Part shown: piece by piece, positions 1 through 8,825 of the stretch
Layout: the number at the start of each line of letters is the position of its first letter
Numbering within the stretch: the first letter of the stretch is position 1
Assembly (NCBI GenBank): GCA_016191525.1
Contig: JACPOK010000033.1
Location: 434,001-498,000 of the forward strand
Source: Burkholderiales bacterium
GTDB taxonomy: Bacteria; Pseudomonadota; Gammaproteobacteria; Burkholderiales; Burkholderiaceae_C
Length of the DNA stretch: 64,000 nucleotides
Direction: 5' to 3'
The notes under the pieces: model-generated
Told to the model about the DNA's origin: nothing
Databases searched by the model: none
Seen by the model: the letters and a program-made list of their open reading frames with translations, nothing else
Position numbers and translations under genes: made by a program

Positions 1-2705
1 CACGAAGCCACATGCGCCTCCAATAAGTTCCAACTATGAAGGCGGCCACCGATCACAGGCTCTGGATTGATAAATAGCCCAATCAATGGGCAAGAAAATA
101 TGGTGCGGAACAAGGGTAGATCGCGCCACTGTGCGGGATCCCACCTCCCAGTCGCCGGGAAATTTCTGTAAAACACAACATCGGACGCAGTCGGGTTGTC
201 CAAAATCGGACCCACCCTTCGACGGCTGTGTTGCGCGCGGTCTACACCGCGCGCAAGCATCTCCTCAACAAGTACAGCATTGAGAAATGCGATGACCTGG
301 CGATGAAACAATTGCCCAGCGAAATAGCTATCCACGGGAACTTCTACATCCATCCGCGCAAGCGTGTAAAACAGCCGAGTCGCGATCCTACTAAACGTAC
401 TGGCAGGCAACCCAACATCCGTAGCGGCGGCGGTATTTCCCCACTGCTCGAGAACATCGTAAAGGTAGTCACCACGGGGGGGCAATGTGTTCTCTGGAAA
501 ATACTCCTCGTCAGAATCCTCCGCTGCCGTCGGTGCGCCGAGGTTCACATCAACCCCGCGACCAGTCGCGAACGCGGGAGAGTGATAGCTTCTCAATTGG
601 CAGAGCTTCTCCAATTGTGTGCGCATGCTTTGCCCATGATCAAATCCAGAACTCGCGCGTCGACTGACTTCGGCAGTCTTGATCAATTCGCTCAAGATAC
701 CTATGAACGAAAAAATGGATAGTACCGTGGTGTCTTGACCGCGGCGATCTGTAACAATGCACGCAGCCAACTTAAGAAGGTTGCCTCGTCCGTCTTGAGT
801 GCGAGTGACGAGACTATCGAAAGTGTTGTACGCGGTGCCGCGCAAGTACTTGTATTCATCAAACGGAACGTCCCTTAGCTTCCTAACCCAGCTTTCCAGT
901 GGGGCTGGTAACTCAATTTTTCCGTAGAGTTCAGCAAAGAAGGTGGCGGTAGAAACCCGACCAGTCTCCGACGTTTTCTTGAAGCCGCGATACAAGGAGG
1001 GAATAGCTACCCCCGCCCCGACGTGTGTCCCATACAAAGCCACGATGCCGCGACCCATTCCATATGGCCCCCGAAAGAGCTCTCTTTGAGTAGCCACTGA
1101 GAGTCTTGCAACTGTCGCCGCTGGTTCTCGTCTATCCATGCCCGTCGCCGCCACAATCGCCCTCGCTTCAATGCCGTCGGGGCGTTGCACGATCAATTGA
1201 TTTACAAAACCCACTTTGACCAAGAAGGCTAGAGCTTGACTAGGTTCCGCCGCAAACACTCGCGTCAGTTGCGCAGCAAAGCAAAGAACCGTCAGATTCT
1301 CATCATTGGTCTTGGAGTCCAAACGGAGCCTGCTGGCTTGCGCCCAACGACTCTGTGTCGTCATCCACCGCGAAAACTCTCCAATGACCTCGTCGCCATT
1401 CCCTCCGATGAGTTGTGGACTGACGCCGACGTGATACAACGACGACGAAAAGACCGCCGTCATGTCGCGTGCCACTGCGCCGGCCGTCACTACGGTCTCG
1501 ACGTTCTCCGATACGGCACTTCTTGTTGAGCGAAGCACCTGCACCACTGTGCGCAACGGCTGCTCCATCAACACATCAACAATCGATCGCAGCTCCCGCG
1601 CATCACGAATACTAGTGCCGCGTGTGACGATCGTTCTCAAAGTCTCAAAAACCGGTCGCGCCGAAACGCCTTCGTCCTCGCTGTCATAAAACTCGATGCT
1701 CCCCCGCGGCAAGTTTTCTGCGTAGTCCCTCAAGGTACTCAACGCAATTCGGTAGCTAGGCTGGAGCAGTTTTTGCAGGTACTGATCTTCCAGGCGAAAG
1801 ACGGCTGACATGAGGTTGTCATCGGCCCAATGAGGGAGCGACTCAGGCGCGTGGTGCTCCAGGCTCGGCCGATCCACTTCCATCATCTCGCGGCCAAAGT
1901 TCTTGTACAAAGCCCGCCTCACTAGACGTGCGTAGAGTTCGATATCTCCCGAGACGATGACTTGCAACTTACTGCTAACCAGATACTTGCGGAGTGCCTC
2001 AAGCACGGGCCATCCGCTGCCGAAATCTGTATCAATGTCATCGAAGGTGACAAGAAAGCACCCTTTGCTGACCAACGCCAGTGCTTCAGCAAGGTATTCT
2101 TCGAAATGCGCGCGAAACTGAGTTTGCGAACTGGTGGTCTGCAATCCGCTCTCCAGAACGTACTGCGGATCCTCCCAACTGTCGCTGTATGCACGTTCGG
2201 GCCCAACGCCTTCCATCACAGTCAGAGCACGAGCTAACAGCTTAAGCGCAGCGTAGTACGAATCAGGTAAAGGGCCTGGGTGCTTTTCCTGCCAGTGCAG
2301 CGTACAAGCGTCGTTAATTAGCCCAATGACCACGACTACAACATTCTGCTTCTGCTCCAGTAGCGTAGGGTCAATGACAGGCAACGGCCAGAAGGAATTC
2401 GATAGCTCGACGTCCACTGACCGAATGTATTGCAGCACATTTCGAATAAATGTCGTTTTGCCGCTACCTCGAGTCCCATGAACCGTGAGCGCCGTGTGGC
2501 GATGATCTTGGAAAAAGCTTTGTTCGCCGTCCTTTTCATTCCTTCGGTAGAGCTCCTGCTTCTCAGCTTCCCGAGCGTTGGCACGAAGGAGCGCCAGGAT
2601 ACGTGCAAGTGCTTCTGAATGAACGAACTCTTGTTCGCTCCCGGCACGGGCTCGCCGTCCTTGAGCACTTAAATTGATCAGAATCTTAGAATTTGAATTT
2701 GCCAC
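1..2705 (-). CDS. Large P-loop ATPase, partial (3' end beyond the window)
   Basis: Not in the ORF track because it has no stop before base 1; I translated the minus frame by hand and found at least 901 uninterrupted codons. A Walker A motif GTRGSGKT lies at about residues 77-84, a Walker B stretch CFLVTFDDID at about 216-225, and a sensor-like QVIVSGD at about 248-254. I recognise no domain in the ~640 residues that follow. The chosen GTG at 2705 has AGGGG five bases upstream; GTG 2732 is an alternative. It lies ~90 bases after the OLD-like gene on the same strand, so the two probably form one operon. The DNA is less GC-rich than the rest of the window, which suggests transfer. A defence-related role (STAND- or KAP-like NTPase) is inference from fold and neighbour, not a family match. 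Confidence 0.8.
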   Translation of the reverse strand, partial: MANSNSKILINLSAQGRRARAGSEQEFVHSEALARILALLRANAREAEKQELYRRNEKDGEQSFFQDHRHTALTVHGTRGSGKTTFIRNVLQYIRSVDVELSNSFWPLPVIDPTLLEQKQNVVVVVIGLINDACTLHWQEKHPGPLPDSYYAALKLLARALTVMEGVGPERAYSDSWEDPQYVLESGLQTTSSQTQFRAHFEEYLAEALALVSKGCFLVTFDDIDTDFGSGWPVLEALRKYLVSSKLQVIVSGDIELYARLVRRALYKNFGREMMEVDRPSLEHHAPESLPHWADDNLMSAVFRLEDQYLQKLLQPSYRIALSTLRDYAENLPRGSIEFYDSEDEGVSARPVFETLRTIVTRGTSIRDARELRSIVDVLMEQPLRTVVQVLRSTRSAVSENVETVVTAGAVARDMTAVFSSSLYHVGVSPQLIGGNGDEVIGEFSRWMTTQSRWAQASRLRLDSKTNDENLTVLCFAAQLTRVFAAEPSQALAFLVKVGFVNQLIVQRPDGIEARAIVAATGMDRREPAATVARLSVATQRELFRGPYGMGRGIVALYGTHVGAGVAIPSLYRGFKKTSETGRVSTATFFAELYGKIELPAPLESWVRKLRDVPFDEYKYLRGTAYNTFDSLVTRTQDGRGNLLKLAACIVTDRRGQDTTVLSIFSFIGILSELIKTAEVSRRASSGFDHGQSMRTQLEKLCQLRSYHSPAFATGRGVDVNLGAPTAAEDSDEEYFPENTLPPRGDYLYDVLEQWGNTAAATDVGLPASTFSRIATRLFYTLARMDVEVPVDSYFAGQLFHRQVIAFLNAVLVEEMLARGVDRAQHSRRRVGPILDNPTASDVVFYRNFPATGRWDPAQWRDLPLFRTIFSCPLIGLFINPEPVIGGRLHSWNLLEAHVAS

Positions 2706-2796
2706 ATCCGCCCCTAATTTGTATTTATCCACCGCTGCTGCCGTAACCCGCTGTCCGCCGCGTCATTCGGTGGGGTTGCATCATCGGCCGCTGCAT

Positions 2797-4602
2797 CTAT
2801 GCTAGTCCTCTCGAGCTACCCACAAGACGACTCAATTGATCAGCTAGAGCACGGATTTGCGCTGTCGGATGAGCAATCAGATAGCGCGTGAACCACAACC
2901 CATGCTTCACTTTGTCATAGGAAACACGATCGTCTGTAAGTTCACGAATTACGTCTGCTAGCAATTTGGCGCCGTGCACTTTTGCCCAGAGATCGTCCGT
3001 TGCAACTAGTGATCCACAGTACTTTGTCTCGGCCATCCTCTTGCTGAGAAGGCTAGAGACCAGCTCTGCGTTGGGCGGGGTAGTGGACGCATCGGTCTCC
3101 CTCAGAAATGCCGCAATCGCACTGGGAACAAGAAAGTAATTTTCATACATTCTCGCGGGGAGCCATTTCACTAGGCCGCGACTCTTTCGCGAGATATCTG
3201 AACGCTCAAGGTCTGATTTCCCCTCAGAGTCAAAAAGAAAGTTGAGCGCGGGCGGCATCAACGACGGACCCGAGGTTAACTTTGCGTAGACATCAAGGAC
3301 TCGCTCAGCGCGCTTAGACGTCAATTCGTCGGTACTGATCACCCCAAGAACCAAAACGCCCTGCAAAGGAACTTTAGCGAGGTTGGAGATCAATTCGGGG
3401 AAGCAAATCTCTTCCGTCTTTCCTTCTACCCACAGTATCGAATCGGCGCCGAATACATCGCTGAGGCGCGCGCCCACCTCATTTAGAAAATCGCTTAGAT
3501 CAAGTTGCTTGTTGGGGTCTATGCGAGTAAGCGTGCTTTCCTCAGAATCTCGTTTTACGAGAAACACTCTGTCGGAATCACTTAACGATAGCGCCACGGG
3601 TGAGTGGGTCGTGATCACGTACTGATGTTGGTCGTACTTGCGCAATATCTCCATCAGTTTCCGGACCGCCCCTGGATGCAAAAAGCTTTGCGGTTCATCG
3701 ATCACCAGCACGGTTGGCCGCTCCGAGGTAACGACAACATAGAGCATGGCTAACACCTGGCCGATCCCCGTGCCACTTTCGGATAGTTGAACAGCCAAAT
3801 CGGAACGCTCAGAGCTCAAAGGCACTGACCACACCAAAATTCGTGCAAGATTGCCGGATACAAACGGCGCCGTCACTTGTGTTATGTGCGGGAAGATGGA
3901 TCGCACGTGCGTCATCAACCTCTCATAGCGGACCGGATTAACGGCGCTCAATTGATTGAGCACGTCAGGAAGGTTGGCTGCGTCAGGCCTCAAAACGTTC
4001 GATCCGCCCGCCGCGCATTCGCCGACGTTTAGTCGCTCTGCACGAAACACATACAACCGATCTCTTGCTGCTTCAGCCAACCGATGACTAAAGTCCTGCA
4101 CCGATCCAGTGGCATCACCCGCATATTCAAGCCGGACCTTGGCGGGGTATCCAGGGTTTTGGAATCTGAAAAAGTTCTGTGAGAACGACTGCCCGACTGT
4201 TGCAGTCCACGTGGTGATTGGAACGCCATCTGTCCAAGTAGTGTGAAGCCGATCCCCATTCGCCAAAATGCTTTTCATCCGTTCAACCAACAGGGCAGGA
4301 CTTTCATCGACGCGAGGAAGCGCCATGTCTGGTTGCTTGCTCAGAATTGAAAGAACATCAGCAGCAGTCAACGAGAATGTGACGGATACTCTGCTTTGTG
4401 CAGGGGGTCTGTCATCAGCATTGGGCAGCGTTGCGAGACTTCGGTGGGGCTTGCTGATTTGCTTAAGGCTCAGAGCCTCAACGAACGCACTTTTACCGAC
4501 ATCATTTCGACCGACGATTACATTGAAGGCGTGTCCGAGTTCTACCTCTGTTGTGTCTAAGTAGCACTTGTAGTTCTCAATTCTGACGTTTGCAATTAGC
4601 AC
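2797..4602 (-). CDS. OLD-like ATP-dependent nuclease (ABC ATPase plus TOPRIM domain)
   Basis: 601 residues. The N-terminal ABC-type ATPase has Walker A GRNDVGKS (31-38), signature-like LSESGTG (273-279), Walker B VLVIDEP (298-304) and the H-loop TTHSP (331-335). A C-terminal TOPRIM-like domain starts at VEGKTE (392-397), with a possible second acidic motif in FLFDSEG (455-461) and an ENYFLVP segment (487-493) typical of OLD/DUF4435-type proteins. This architecture is that of OLD-family nucleases and relatives such as GajA and the PARIS proteins. The ORF track starts at 4785 inside the upstream gene. I chose GTG 4602 because GGAG lies five bases before it and the ATPase fold begins at once (LIANVRIENYKC). 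It begins 16 bases after the aminotransferase gene ends and is followed by the large ATPase. Anti-phage function is inference. Confidence 0.85.
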   Translation of the reverse strand: MLIANVRIENYKCYLDTTEVELGHAFNVIVGRNDVGKSAFVEALSLKQISKPHRSLATLPNADDRPPAQSRVSVTFSLTAADVLSILSKQPDMALPRVDESPALLVERMKSILANGDRLHTTWTDGVPITTWTATVGQSFSQNFFRFQNPGYPAKVRLEYAGDATGSVQDFSHRLAEAARDRLYVFRAERLNVGECAAGGSNVLRPDAANLPDVLNQLSAVNPVRYERLMTHVRSIFPHITQVTAPFVSGNLARILVWSVPLSSERSDLAVQLSESGTGIGQVLAMLYVVVTSERPTVLVIDEPQSFLHPGAVRKLMEILRKYDQHQYVITTHSPVALSLSDSDRVFLVKRDSEESTLTRIDPNKQLDLSDFLNEVGARLSDVFGADSILWVEGKTEEICFPELISNLAKVPLQGVLVLGVISTDELTSKRAERVLDVYAKLTSGPSLMPPALNFLFDSEGKSDLERSDISRKSRGLVKWLPARMYENYFLVPSAIAAFLRETDASTTPPNAELVSSLLSKRMAETKYCGSLVATDDLWAKVHGAKLLADVIRELTDDRVSYDKVKHGLWFTRYLIAHPTAQIRALADQLSRLVGSSRGLA

Positions 4603-4618
4603 AGTAACTCCGAAGTTG

Positions 4619-5821
4619 TTACAACGCTTTCCCCAACATCCCCACCCCTTCCTCAATCTTCCCCACATCCGCCGTCGCAAAACTAAGCCGCAGCGTAGAT
4701 AGATCCCGGTCCTTCGCATAAAACGGCGCCCCAGGCACAAACGCGACGCCCTGCTCAATCGCGCGCTTCGCGAACTCCCCCGCATCCTTGATCTTCCCGC
4801 CCGCCCCGGTCAGCCGGGCCCAGAAGAACAGGCCGCCTTGCGGCTGGGTGAACTCGATCGCATCGCCCAGGTCACGCTTCAGGCTTTCGCCCATCACGCG
4901 GGCGCGCTCGCCGTACACCTTGCGCACGTTGGCCAATGTCGCAGGCATTCTTCCTGCTCGCAGGTACTGGGCGGCTGTGGCCTGGGCAAAGGTGCTGGTG
5001 TGGGCGTCGCTGAACTGTTTGCACATGGTGGCCTTGGCCAGCAGCTCGGGCGGGGCAATCATCCAGCCCACGCGCAGGCCGGGGCTCAGCACTTTGCTCA
5101 TGGATCCGCAGTGGGCGATGTAGTCGCGGCTGCCTGGAAAGTCCTTCGACAGGCTCAGGATGGAACGGGGTGGGGGCGAGGTGGGGTCGAAATAGAGGTC
5201 GCCGTAGGGGTCGTCTTCAACGATCAGGGTCTGGTATTTGACGGCCAGCTCCAGCACCTTCTTGCGGCGCTCCAGGCTTAGCAGGGCGCCGCTGGGGTTG
5301 CCGAAGGTGGGTATCAGGTACACAAACTTCGGCTTGTGCTGCGCGATGAGTTTTTCCAGTTCGTCGGTCTTCACGCCGTCGGCGTCTATGGGCGCGGTGA
5401 TCAGCTCGGCGCCGTAGAGGCGAAAGCACTGGATGGTGGCCAAAAAGGTGGGCGCCTCCACGATGACCTTGTCGCCGGGGCTGATCATGGTTTTGCCCAG
5501 CAGGTCCAGCGCCTGCTGGCTGCCGGTGGTGACGATCAGGCCTTCGGGCGTGATGTCCTGCACGCCCTTGGTTTTCATGAAGGCGGCCAGCTGTTCGCGC
5601 AGCGGGTTGTAGCCCTCGGTGGCGCCGTATTGCAGCGCGCCGCCGGGCTCTTCGGTCAGCGCCTTGTTGGCCGCTTCCTGGATGCCGGCCACGTCGAACA
5701 TGGCGCTATCGGGGAAGCCGCCGGCGAAGCTGATGATGCCGGGCTTGCCCAGCAGCTTGAAGAGCTCGCGGATGGCGGAGGTTTCTACGTTGTCTAGTCT
5801 GGACGCGAATTGCAGGGGCAT
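4619..5821 (-). CDS. PLP-dependent class I/II aminotransferase (2-aminoadipate/MocR-domain type)
   Basis: 400 residues from ATG 5821 (MPLQFASRLDNVETSAIREL); the longer ORF in the track reads back through a palindromic repeat and is not credible. The fold-type I aminotransferase pattern is clear: substrate-loop ISFAGGFPD, GATEGYNPLR, TTGSQQALDLL, VEAPTF, IPTFGNPSG, the aspartate in VEDDPYGDL, and the PLP lysine in GSMSKVLSPGLRVGW. This matches the LysN/2-aminoadipate aminotransferase-like group, which uses aliphatic or aromatic amino acids; the true substrate cannot be told. Codon use is typical of the chromosome, unlike the two genes downstream, so the island boundary lies at about 4602-4619. 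Confidence 0.9.
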   Translation of the reverse strand: MPLQFASRLDNVETSAIRELFKLLGKPGIISFAGGFPDSAMFDVAGIQEAANKALTEEPGGALQYGATEGYNPLREQLAAFMKTKGVQDITPEGLIVTTGSQQALDLLGKTMISPGDKVIVEAPTFLATIQCFRLYGAELITAPIDADGVKTDELEKLIAQHKPKFVYLIPTFGNPSGALLSLERRKKVLELAVKYQTLIVEDDPYGDLYFDPTSPPPRSILSLSKDFPGSRDYIAHCGSMSKVLSPGLRVGWMIAPPELLAKATMCKQFSDAHTSTFAQATAAQYLRAGRMPATLANVRKVYGERARVMGESLKRDLGDAIEFTQPQGGLFFWARLTGAGGKIKDAGEFAKRAIEQGVAFVPGAPFYAKDRDLSTLRLSFATADVGKIEEGVGMLGKAL

Positions 5822-5849
5822 GGTTGTCTCGTCGGCGTTTGTAGGCGGA

Positions 5850-5933
5850 GAAATGGGGTCAGAGCCAAATTTCGTTGGAGGTGGTTGTCCTCCGTACAGG
5901 CTATTGTCCTGAATTTGGCTCTGACCCCATTTC
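5850..5933. repeat. 84-bp palindromic element (REP/MITE-like)
   Basis: Two exact 22-base inverted arms (5850-5871 and 5912-5933), containing ATGGGGTCAGAGCCAAAT on the plus strand, enclose a smaller hairpin GGAGG/CCTCC (5877-5893). The motif resembles the palindromes that accompany REP-associated tyrosine transposases. No transposase is present nearby. It sits just upstream of the aminotransferase start. Confidence 0.8.
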
Positions 5934-5955
5934 ACGACCGTTTTTCGCTGAGGGT

Positions 5956-6020
5956 GCTATCTATTTGATAGCTGGCTACGCAAGGTGGTAGCGCGTTGCG
6001 GGCACTTTTCCCTCTGAAAA
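5956..6020. repeat. Short dispersed repeat, copy 1
   Basis: An intergenic stretch beginning GCTATCTATTTGATAGC and ending TTTTCCCTCTGAAAA. Its second half resembles the 44810-44870 segment inside cobU (shared GGTA-rich core and TTTTCCC...CTCTGA end). I take both as copies of a repeat family common in Comamonadaceae; that attribution is from memory. Confidence 0.5.
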
Positions 6021-6482
6021 CTACCCGCAGCAGCCCGATGCAGCCGGCGCTGATGGCTGCAGGCTCAGGTCCTTCAGGATGGTGCACTCGGGCGCCGGGC
6101 CGCCGGCGCAGCCGTTGGTGCAGGCCTGCACATATTTCTTCAGGCTGCGCTCCAGGGCCTGCAGCTCAGCCAGCTTGCTGCTCACGGCGGTGAGGTGCGC
6201 CTGCGCAATGTCGCGCGCGGCCACGCAATCAGTGGCGTCGCTGGTCGACAGGGCCACCAGCGCGCGCGTTTCGTCGATGGAAAAACCAAAGTCGCGGCAG
6301 TGCCGCACCAAGGTCAGTACTTCCTGCACCTGCGCGCCGTACACGCGGTGCCCACCCGCGCTGCGCGCGGCGGGCGCTATCAGGCCCACCTGTTCGTAAT
6401 AGCGGATGGCGGACACATTGAAGCCGGTGCGCCCTGCAAGCGCGCCTATGGTCAATTGCCCTTGGGCCTGTGGGTGATTCAT
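6021..6482 (-). CDS. MerR-family metal-responsive transcriptional regulator
   Basis: 153 residues. The N-terminal winged helix reads LTIGALAGRTGFNVSAIRYYEQVGLI, followed by the GGHRVY wing typical of MerR proteins, a long dimerisation helix, and a metal-type C-terminus with cysteines at 86, 121, 125 and 133 plus a terminal CC. The Cys spacing recalls MerR/ZntR/PbrR sensors, but the metal cannot be assigned. It is transcribed away from the small Cys-rich membrane protein gene at 6569. The intervening promoter has the 19-base spacer and central dyad that MerR proteins untwist, so it very probably controls that gene. Confidence 0.85.
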   Translation of the reverse strand: MNHPQAQGQLTIGALAGRTGFNVSAIRYYEQVGLIAPAARSAGGHRVYGAQVQEVLTLVRHCRDFGFSIDETRALVALSTSDATDCVAARDIAQAHLTAVSSKLAELQALERSLKKYVQACTNGCAGGPAPECTILKDLSLQPSAPAASGCCG

Positions 6483-6492
6483 GCATCAGTCC

Positions 6493-6523
6493 TTGCATCT
6501 CAAGCTACTTGAGGTTCTACATT
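6493..6523 (+). promoter_or_regulatory. MerR-type promoter with 19-bp spacer and dyad operator
   Basis: -35 TTGCAT (6493-6498) and -10 TACATT (6518-6523) are separated by exactly 19 bases. The spacer holds a perfect dyad CTCAAG-CTA-CTTGAG (6499-6513). This over-long spacer is the hallmark of MerR-activated promoters. It points toward the gene at 6569. Confidence 0.8.
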
Positions 6524-6568
6524 CAGTGTACGGGAATCGACCCGCACTCTTAAGTTGAAGGAACGCAC

Positions 6569-6913
6569 GTGAAGAAGACTCTCCTGGGAATGCTGGGCCT
6601 GGCAGGTGCCTGCGTGGCTTGCTGCACCATTCCGCTGGCGCTGCCCGTGGTGATGGGCCTGTGGGGCGGCGGGCTGGGGGCGCTGTTTGGCTTGTCTTAC
6701 CTGCAGGCGGGTGCCTTCGCCCTGCTGGCGGGCGGCGCCGCCTTGCTGGCTGCGTGGGCGCTGCGCCGGCGGCGCAACGCGGCACGCCCGCCTTGCGCGG
6801 TGCCTAAGCTGGCAGCCGGGCCATCGTTGCCCCAGTGCGGCGCGGTGCCGGGGGCTGGCTCATGCCAGTGCGCGGCTGCTGCGTCTGGGGCGCCGCTTCC
6901 TCGCGCAGCTTGA
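6569..6913 (+). CDS. Small Cys-rich membrane protein, putative metal transport or resistance
   Basis: 114 residues from GTG 6569, with AAGGA six bases upstream. Two hydrophobic segments (about 5-30 and 35-65) carry CVACC (15-19) in the first helix, a placement reminiscent of mercuric transport proteins MerT/MerF/MerC, although I do not see a clear family match. A Cys-containing tail follows. Its control by a divergent MerR regulator supports a role in metal handling. The last ~110 bases overlap the convergent chemoreceptor gene, so the tail should be treated with caution; a frameshift or a shorter native protein is possible. Confidence 0.6.
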   Translation: MKKTLLGMLGLAGACVACCTIPLALPVVMGLWGGGLGALFGLSYLQAGAFALLAGGAALLAAWALRRRRNAARPPCAVPKLAAGPSLPQCGAVPGAGSCQCAAAASGAPLPRAA

Positions 6914-8000
6914 AGCGGCTGACCAGCTGGGCCAGCCTGTCCGACTGCTGCTGCAGCGATTGCGACGAGCTGGCCGCGTCCTGAACCAGCCGGGCGTTTT
7001 GCTGGGTGGCGTGTTCCATCTGCATCACGGCGCGGTTCATCTCCTCCAGCCCGGCGCTCTGCTCGCCCGAGGCCGCCGCGATTTCGCCGATCACGTTGGT
7101 CACCTGCTGCACGCTGCCCACGATCTCGCCTATCACCTTGCCGGCGGCCTGCGCATTTTTGGAGCCGTCGGAGATCTGCGATACCGAGGCGTCGATCAGC
7201 GTCTTGATGTCCTTGGCCGCCTGGGCGCTGCGGTGCGCCAGGTTGCGCACCTCGTTCGCCACCACCGCGAAGCCGCGCCCCTGCTCGCCGGCGCGCGCCG
7301 CTTCCACCGCGGCGTTCAGCGCCAGGATGTTGGTCTGGAAGGTGATGCCTTCGATCATGCCGATGATGTCCACGATCTGGCGGGAGCTGGCGTCGATGGT
7401 GCCCATGCTCTGCACCACCTTCTGCACGGCTTCAGCGCCCTGGCGCGCGGTGCCGGCGGCGGCGTGGGCCAGCTCGTCGGCCTTCTTGCAGTTGTCGGCG
7501 TTCTGCTTCACGGTGGACGAAAGCTCCTCCATGCCCGAGGCGGTTTGTTCCAGCGTGGCGGCTTGCTGGTCGGTGCGCTGCGACAGGTTGGCGTTGTCGC
7601 CGGCGGCCGCGGCCGCGGCCTGCGACACGGCGTTGGCGCTCTCGCGCGTTTGCGACACGATCTGGCTCAGGCTGACCTTCACGCCTTCCAGCTCGCGCAT
7701 CATCTGGCCGAAGTGGCCGTTCAGGCCGGTGTTGATGGTGGCCGTGAGGTCGCCGCCGCCGATGCGCTGGATCACCGCTATCAGCCGGCCCCAGCCTTCA
7801 TTGGCCTGCAGGTAGAAAGAGCCGATGGCATACACGGCCAGCAGCCAGCTCGCCGCCACGGCGATTTCGGCGGCCAGCGGCAGGCGCGCGTAGAACACCA
7901 GGATGACTGTGGGCAGGGTGAAGGCGGCCGCCAGCAGGGGCAGCTTGCGCTGGTTGGGCAAGTGGTGCATCAGCGCGATGCCGGGTGTCATGAATGACAT
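6804..8000 (-). CDS. Methyl-accepting chemotaxis protein without a periplasmic sensor domain
   Basis: 398 residues. Two closely spaced membrane segments (about 18-38 and 42-62) leave almost no periplasmic loop. A HAMP-like region ([10 protein letters not shown]) and a complete cytoplasmic signalling domain follow, with the conserved hairpin tip [20 protein letters not shown] and [12 protein letters not shown]. Methylation-helix sequences flank the tip ([15 protein letters not shown] and its counterpart). With no external sensor, it may respond to membrane or cytoplasmic cues, as aerotaxis-type receptors do. The C-terminal tail is Pro/Gln/Arg-rich and carries no NWETF-like pentapeptide. It converges with, and overlaps, the small gene at 6569. 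Confidence 0.9.
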   Translation of the reverse strand: MSFMTPGIALMHHLPNQRKLPLLAAAFTLPTVILVFYARLPLAAEIAVAASWLLAVYAIGSFYLQANEGWGRLIAVIQRIGGGDLTATINTGLNGHFGQMMRELEGVKVSLSQIVSQTRESANAVSQAAAAAAGDNANLSQRTDQQAATLEQTASGMEELSSTVKQNADNCKKADELAHAAAGTARQGAEAVQKVVQSMGTIDASSRQIVDIIGMIEGITFQTNILALNAAVEAARAGEQGRGFAVVANEVRNLAHRSAQAAKDIKTLIDASVSQISDGSKNAQAAGKVIGEIVGSVQQVTNVIGEIAAASGEQSAGLEEMNRAVMQMEHATQQNARLVQDAASSSQSLQQQSDRLAQLVSRFKLREEAAPQTQQPRTGMSQPPAPRRTGATMARLPA

Positions 8001-8099
8001 GGAAAACTCCTTCCGTTACAACTAGCAACATTTCTACGCGCGTTTCGGCCGAATAGCCAGCGCACAAACCTTGGTGTTGCTTGTATTTGTGTAACAGCG

Positions 8100-8741
8100 T
8101 CAGGAAAGCAGCAGCGCCATCCCGGGGTCGCCCTTGGCCATGGCGCGCTGGTAGGCCGGGCGCTGGGCCACGCGCTGCAGGTAGGCCAGGATGTGCGGGT
8201 AGCCGCTGATATCCCAGGGCATGAAGTAGCGCATCGTGGTGAGGCTGAACACCAGCATGATGTCGGCCGCGGTGAAGTCGGCACCCATCAGCCACGGGCC
8301 TGTTGCCAGCCGGTCTTCCAGCATGGCCAGCGCCCTGTCGACCCGGCTGCGGGCCGACACCATCACCGGGTGGTCGGCGGGCACGCCGGTGCGGCCCAGC
8401 ACCATGTTGCGGCCCAGGTGCGGCTGCAGGTTGCCGTTGGTGAAGTGAAACCAGTACAGGTACTGCGCAAACTGCGGGTGCTCCGGGCCATACGCCAGCC
8501 GGCCGCCGCCGTACCTGGCCAATATGTATTCCATGATGGCGGCCGATTCAGCAATGGTCACGCCCTCGTCGGTCATCAACGGCGCAGTGCCGGCGGGGTG
8601 CGCGGCCCGCAAGTCGGGCGGCGCCAGGCGGGCGACCGGCTCGCGCACGTACAGCTTCAGCTGGTAGGGAATGGCCAGCTCTTCGCACAGCCAGACGATG
8701 CGTTCGGATTGCGAGATGCCAAGGTGGTGGATGGTCAGCAT
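8100..8741 (-). CDS. Glutathione S-transferase family protein
   Basis: 213 residues with the two-domain GST layout. The thioredoxin-like N-terminal domain has SQSERIVWLCEEL, the cis-proline region GTAPLMTDEG and the glutathione-binding VTIAESAAIMEYI. An all-helical C-terminal domain ends with WLMGADFTAADIMLVFSL, the conserved N-capping box. The catalytic residue is likely Ser rather than Tyr (HHLGISQSERI). The substrate is unknown; such proteins conjugate glutathione to electrophiles in the cytoplasm. It is divergent from the dienelactone hydrolase gene across an 84-base gap. Confidence 0.9.
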   Translation of the reverse strand: MLTIHHLGISQSERIVWLCEELAIPYQLKLYVREPVARLAPPDLRAAHPAGTAPLMTDEGVTIAESAAIMEYILARYGGGRLAYGPEHPQFAQYLYWFHFTNGNLQPHLGRNMVLGRTGVPADHPVMVSARSRVDRALAMLEDRLATGPWLMGADFTAADIMLVFSLTTMRYFMPWDISGYPHILAYLQRVAQRPAYQRAMAKGDPGMALLLS

Positions 8742-8825
8742 GGGGGCTCCTTTCTTTCAGGTGACAGTTTAGGGACAGCGGCAGCAAACCGGTTCTGGCA
8801 TGCTTTCGCCAAAAGGAGACAAGCC

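Noticed and set aside
2336-2668. Track ORF of 110 aa on the minus strand
   Set aside because: It is an out-of-frame shadow of the large ATPase, whose true frame carries Walker motifs.
4603-4785. N-terminal 61 residues of the track ORF 2797..4785
   Set aside because: They read antisense-like through the end of the aminotransferase gene and are Arg-rich shadow sequence. GTG 4602 has a good GGAG site, and the ATPase fold starts there.
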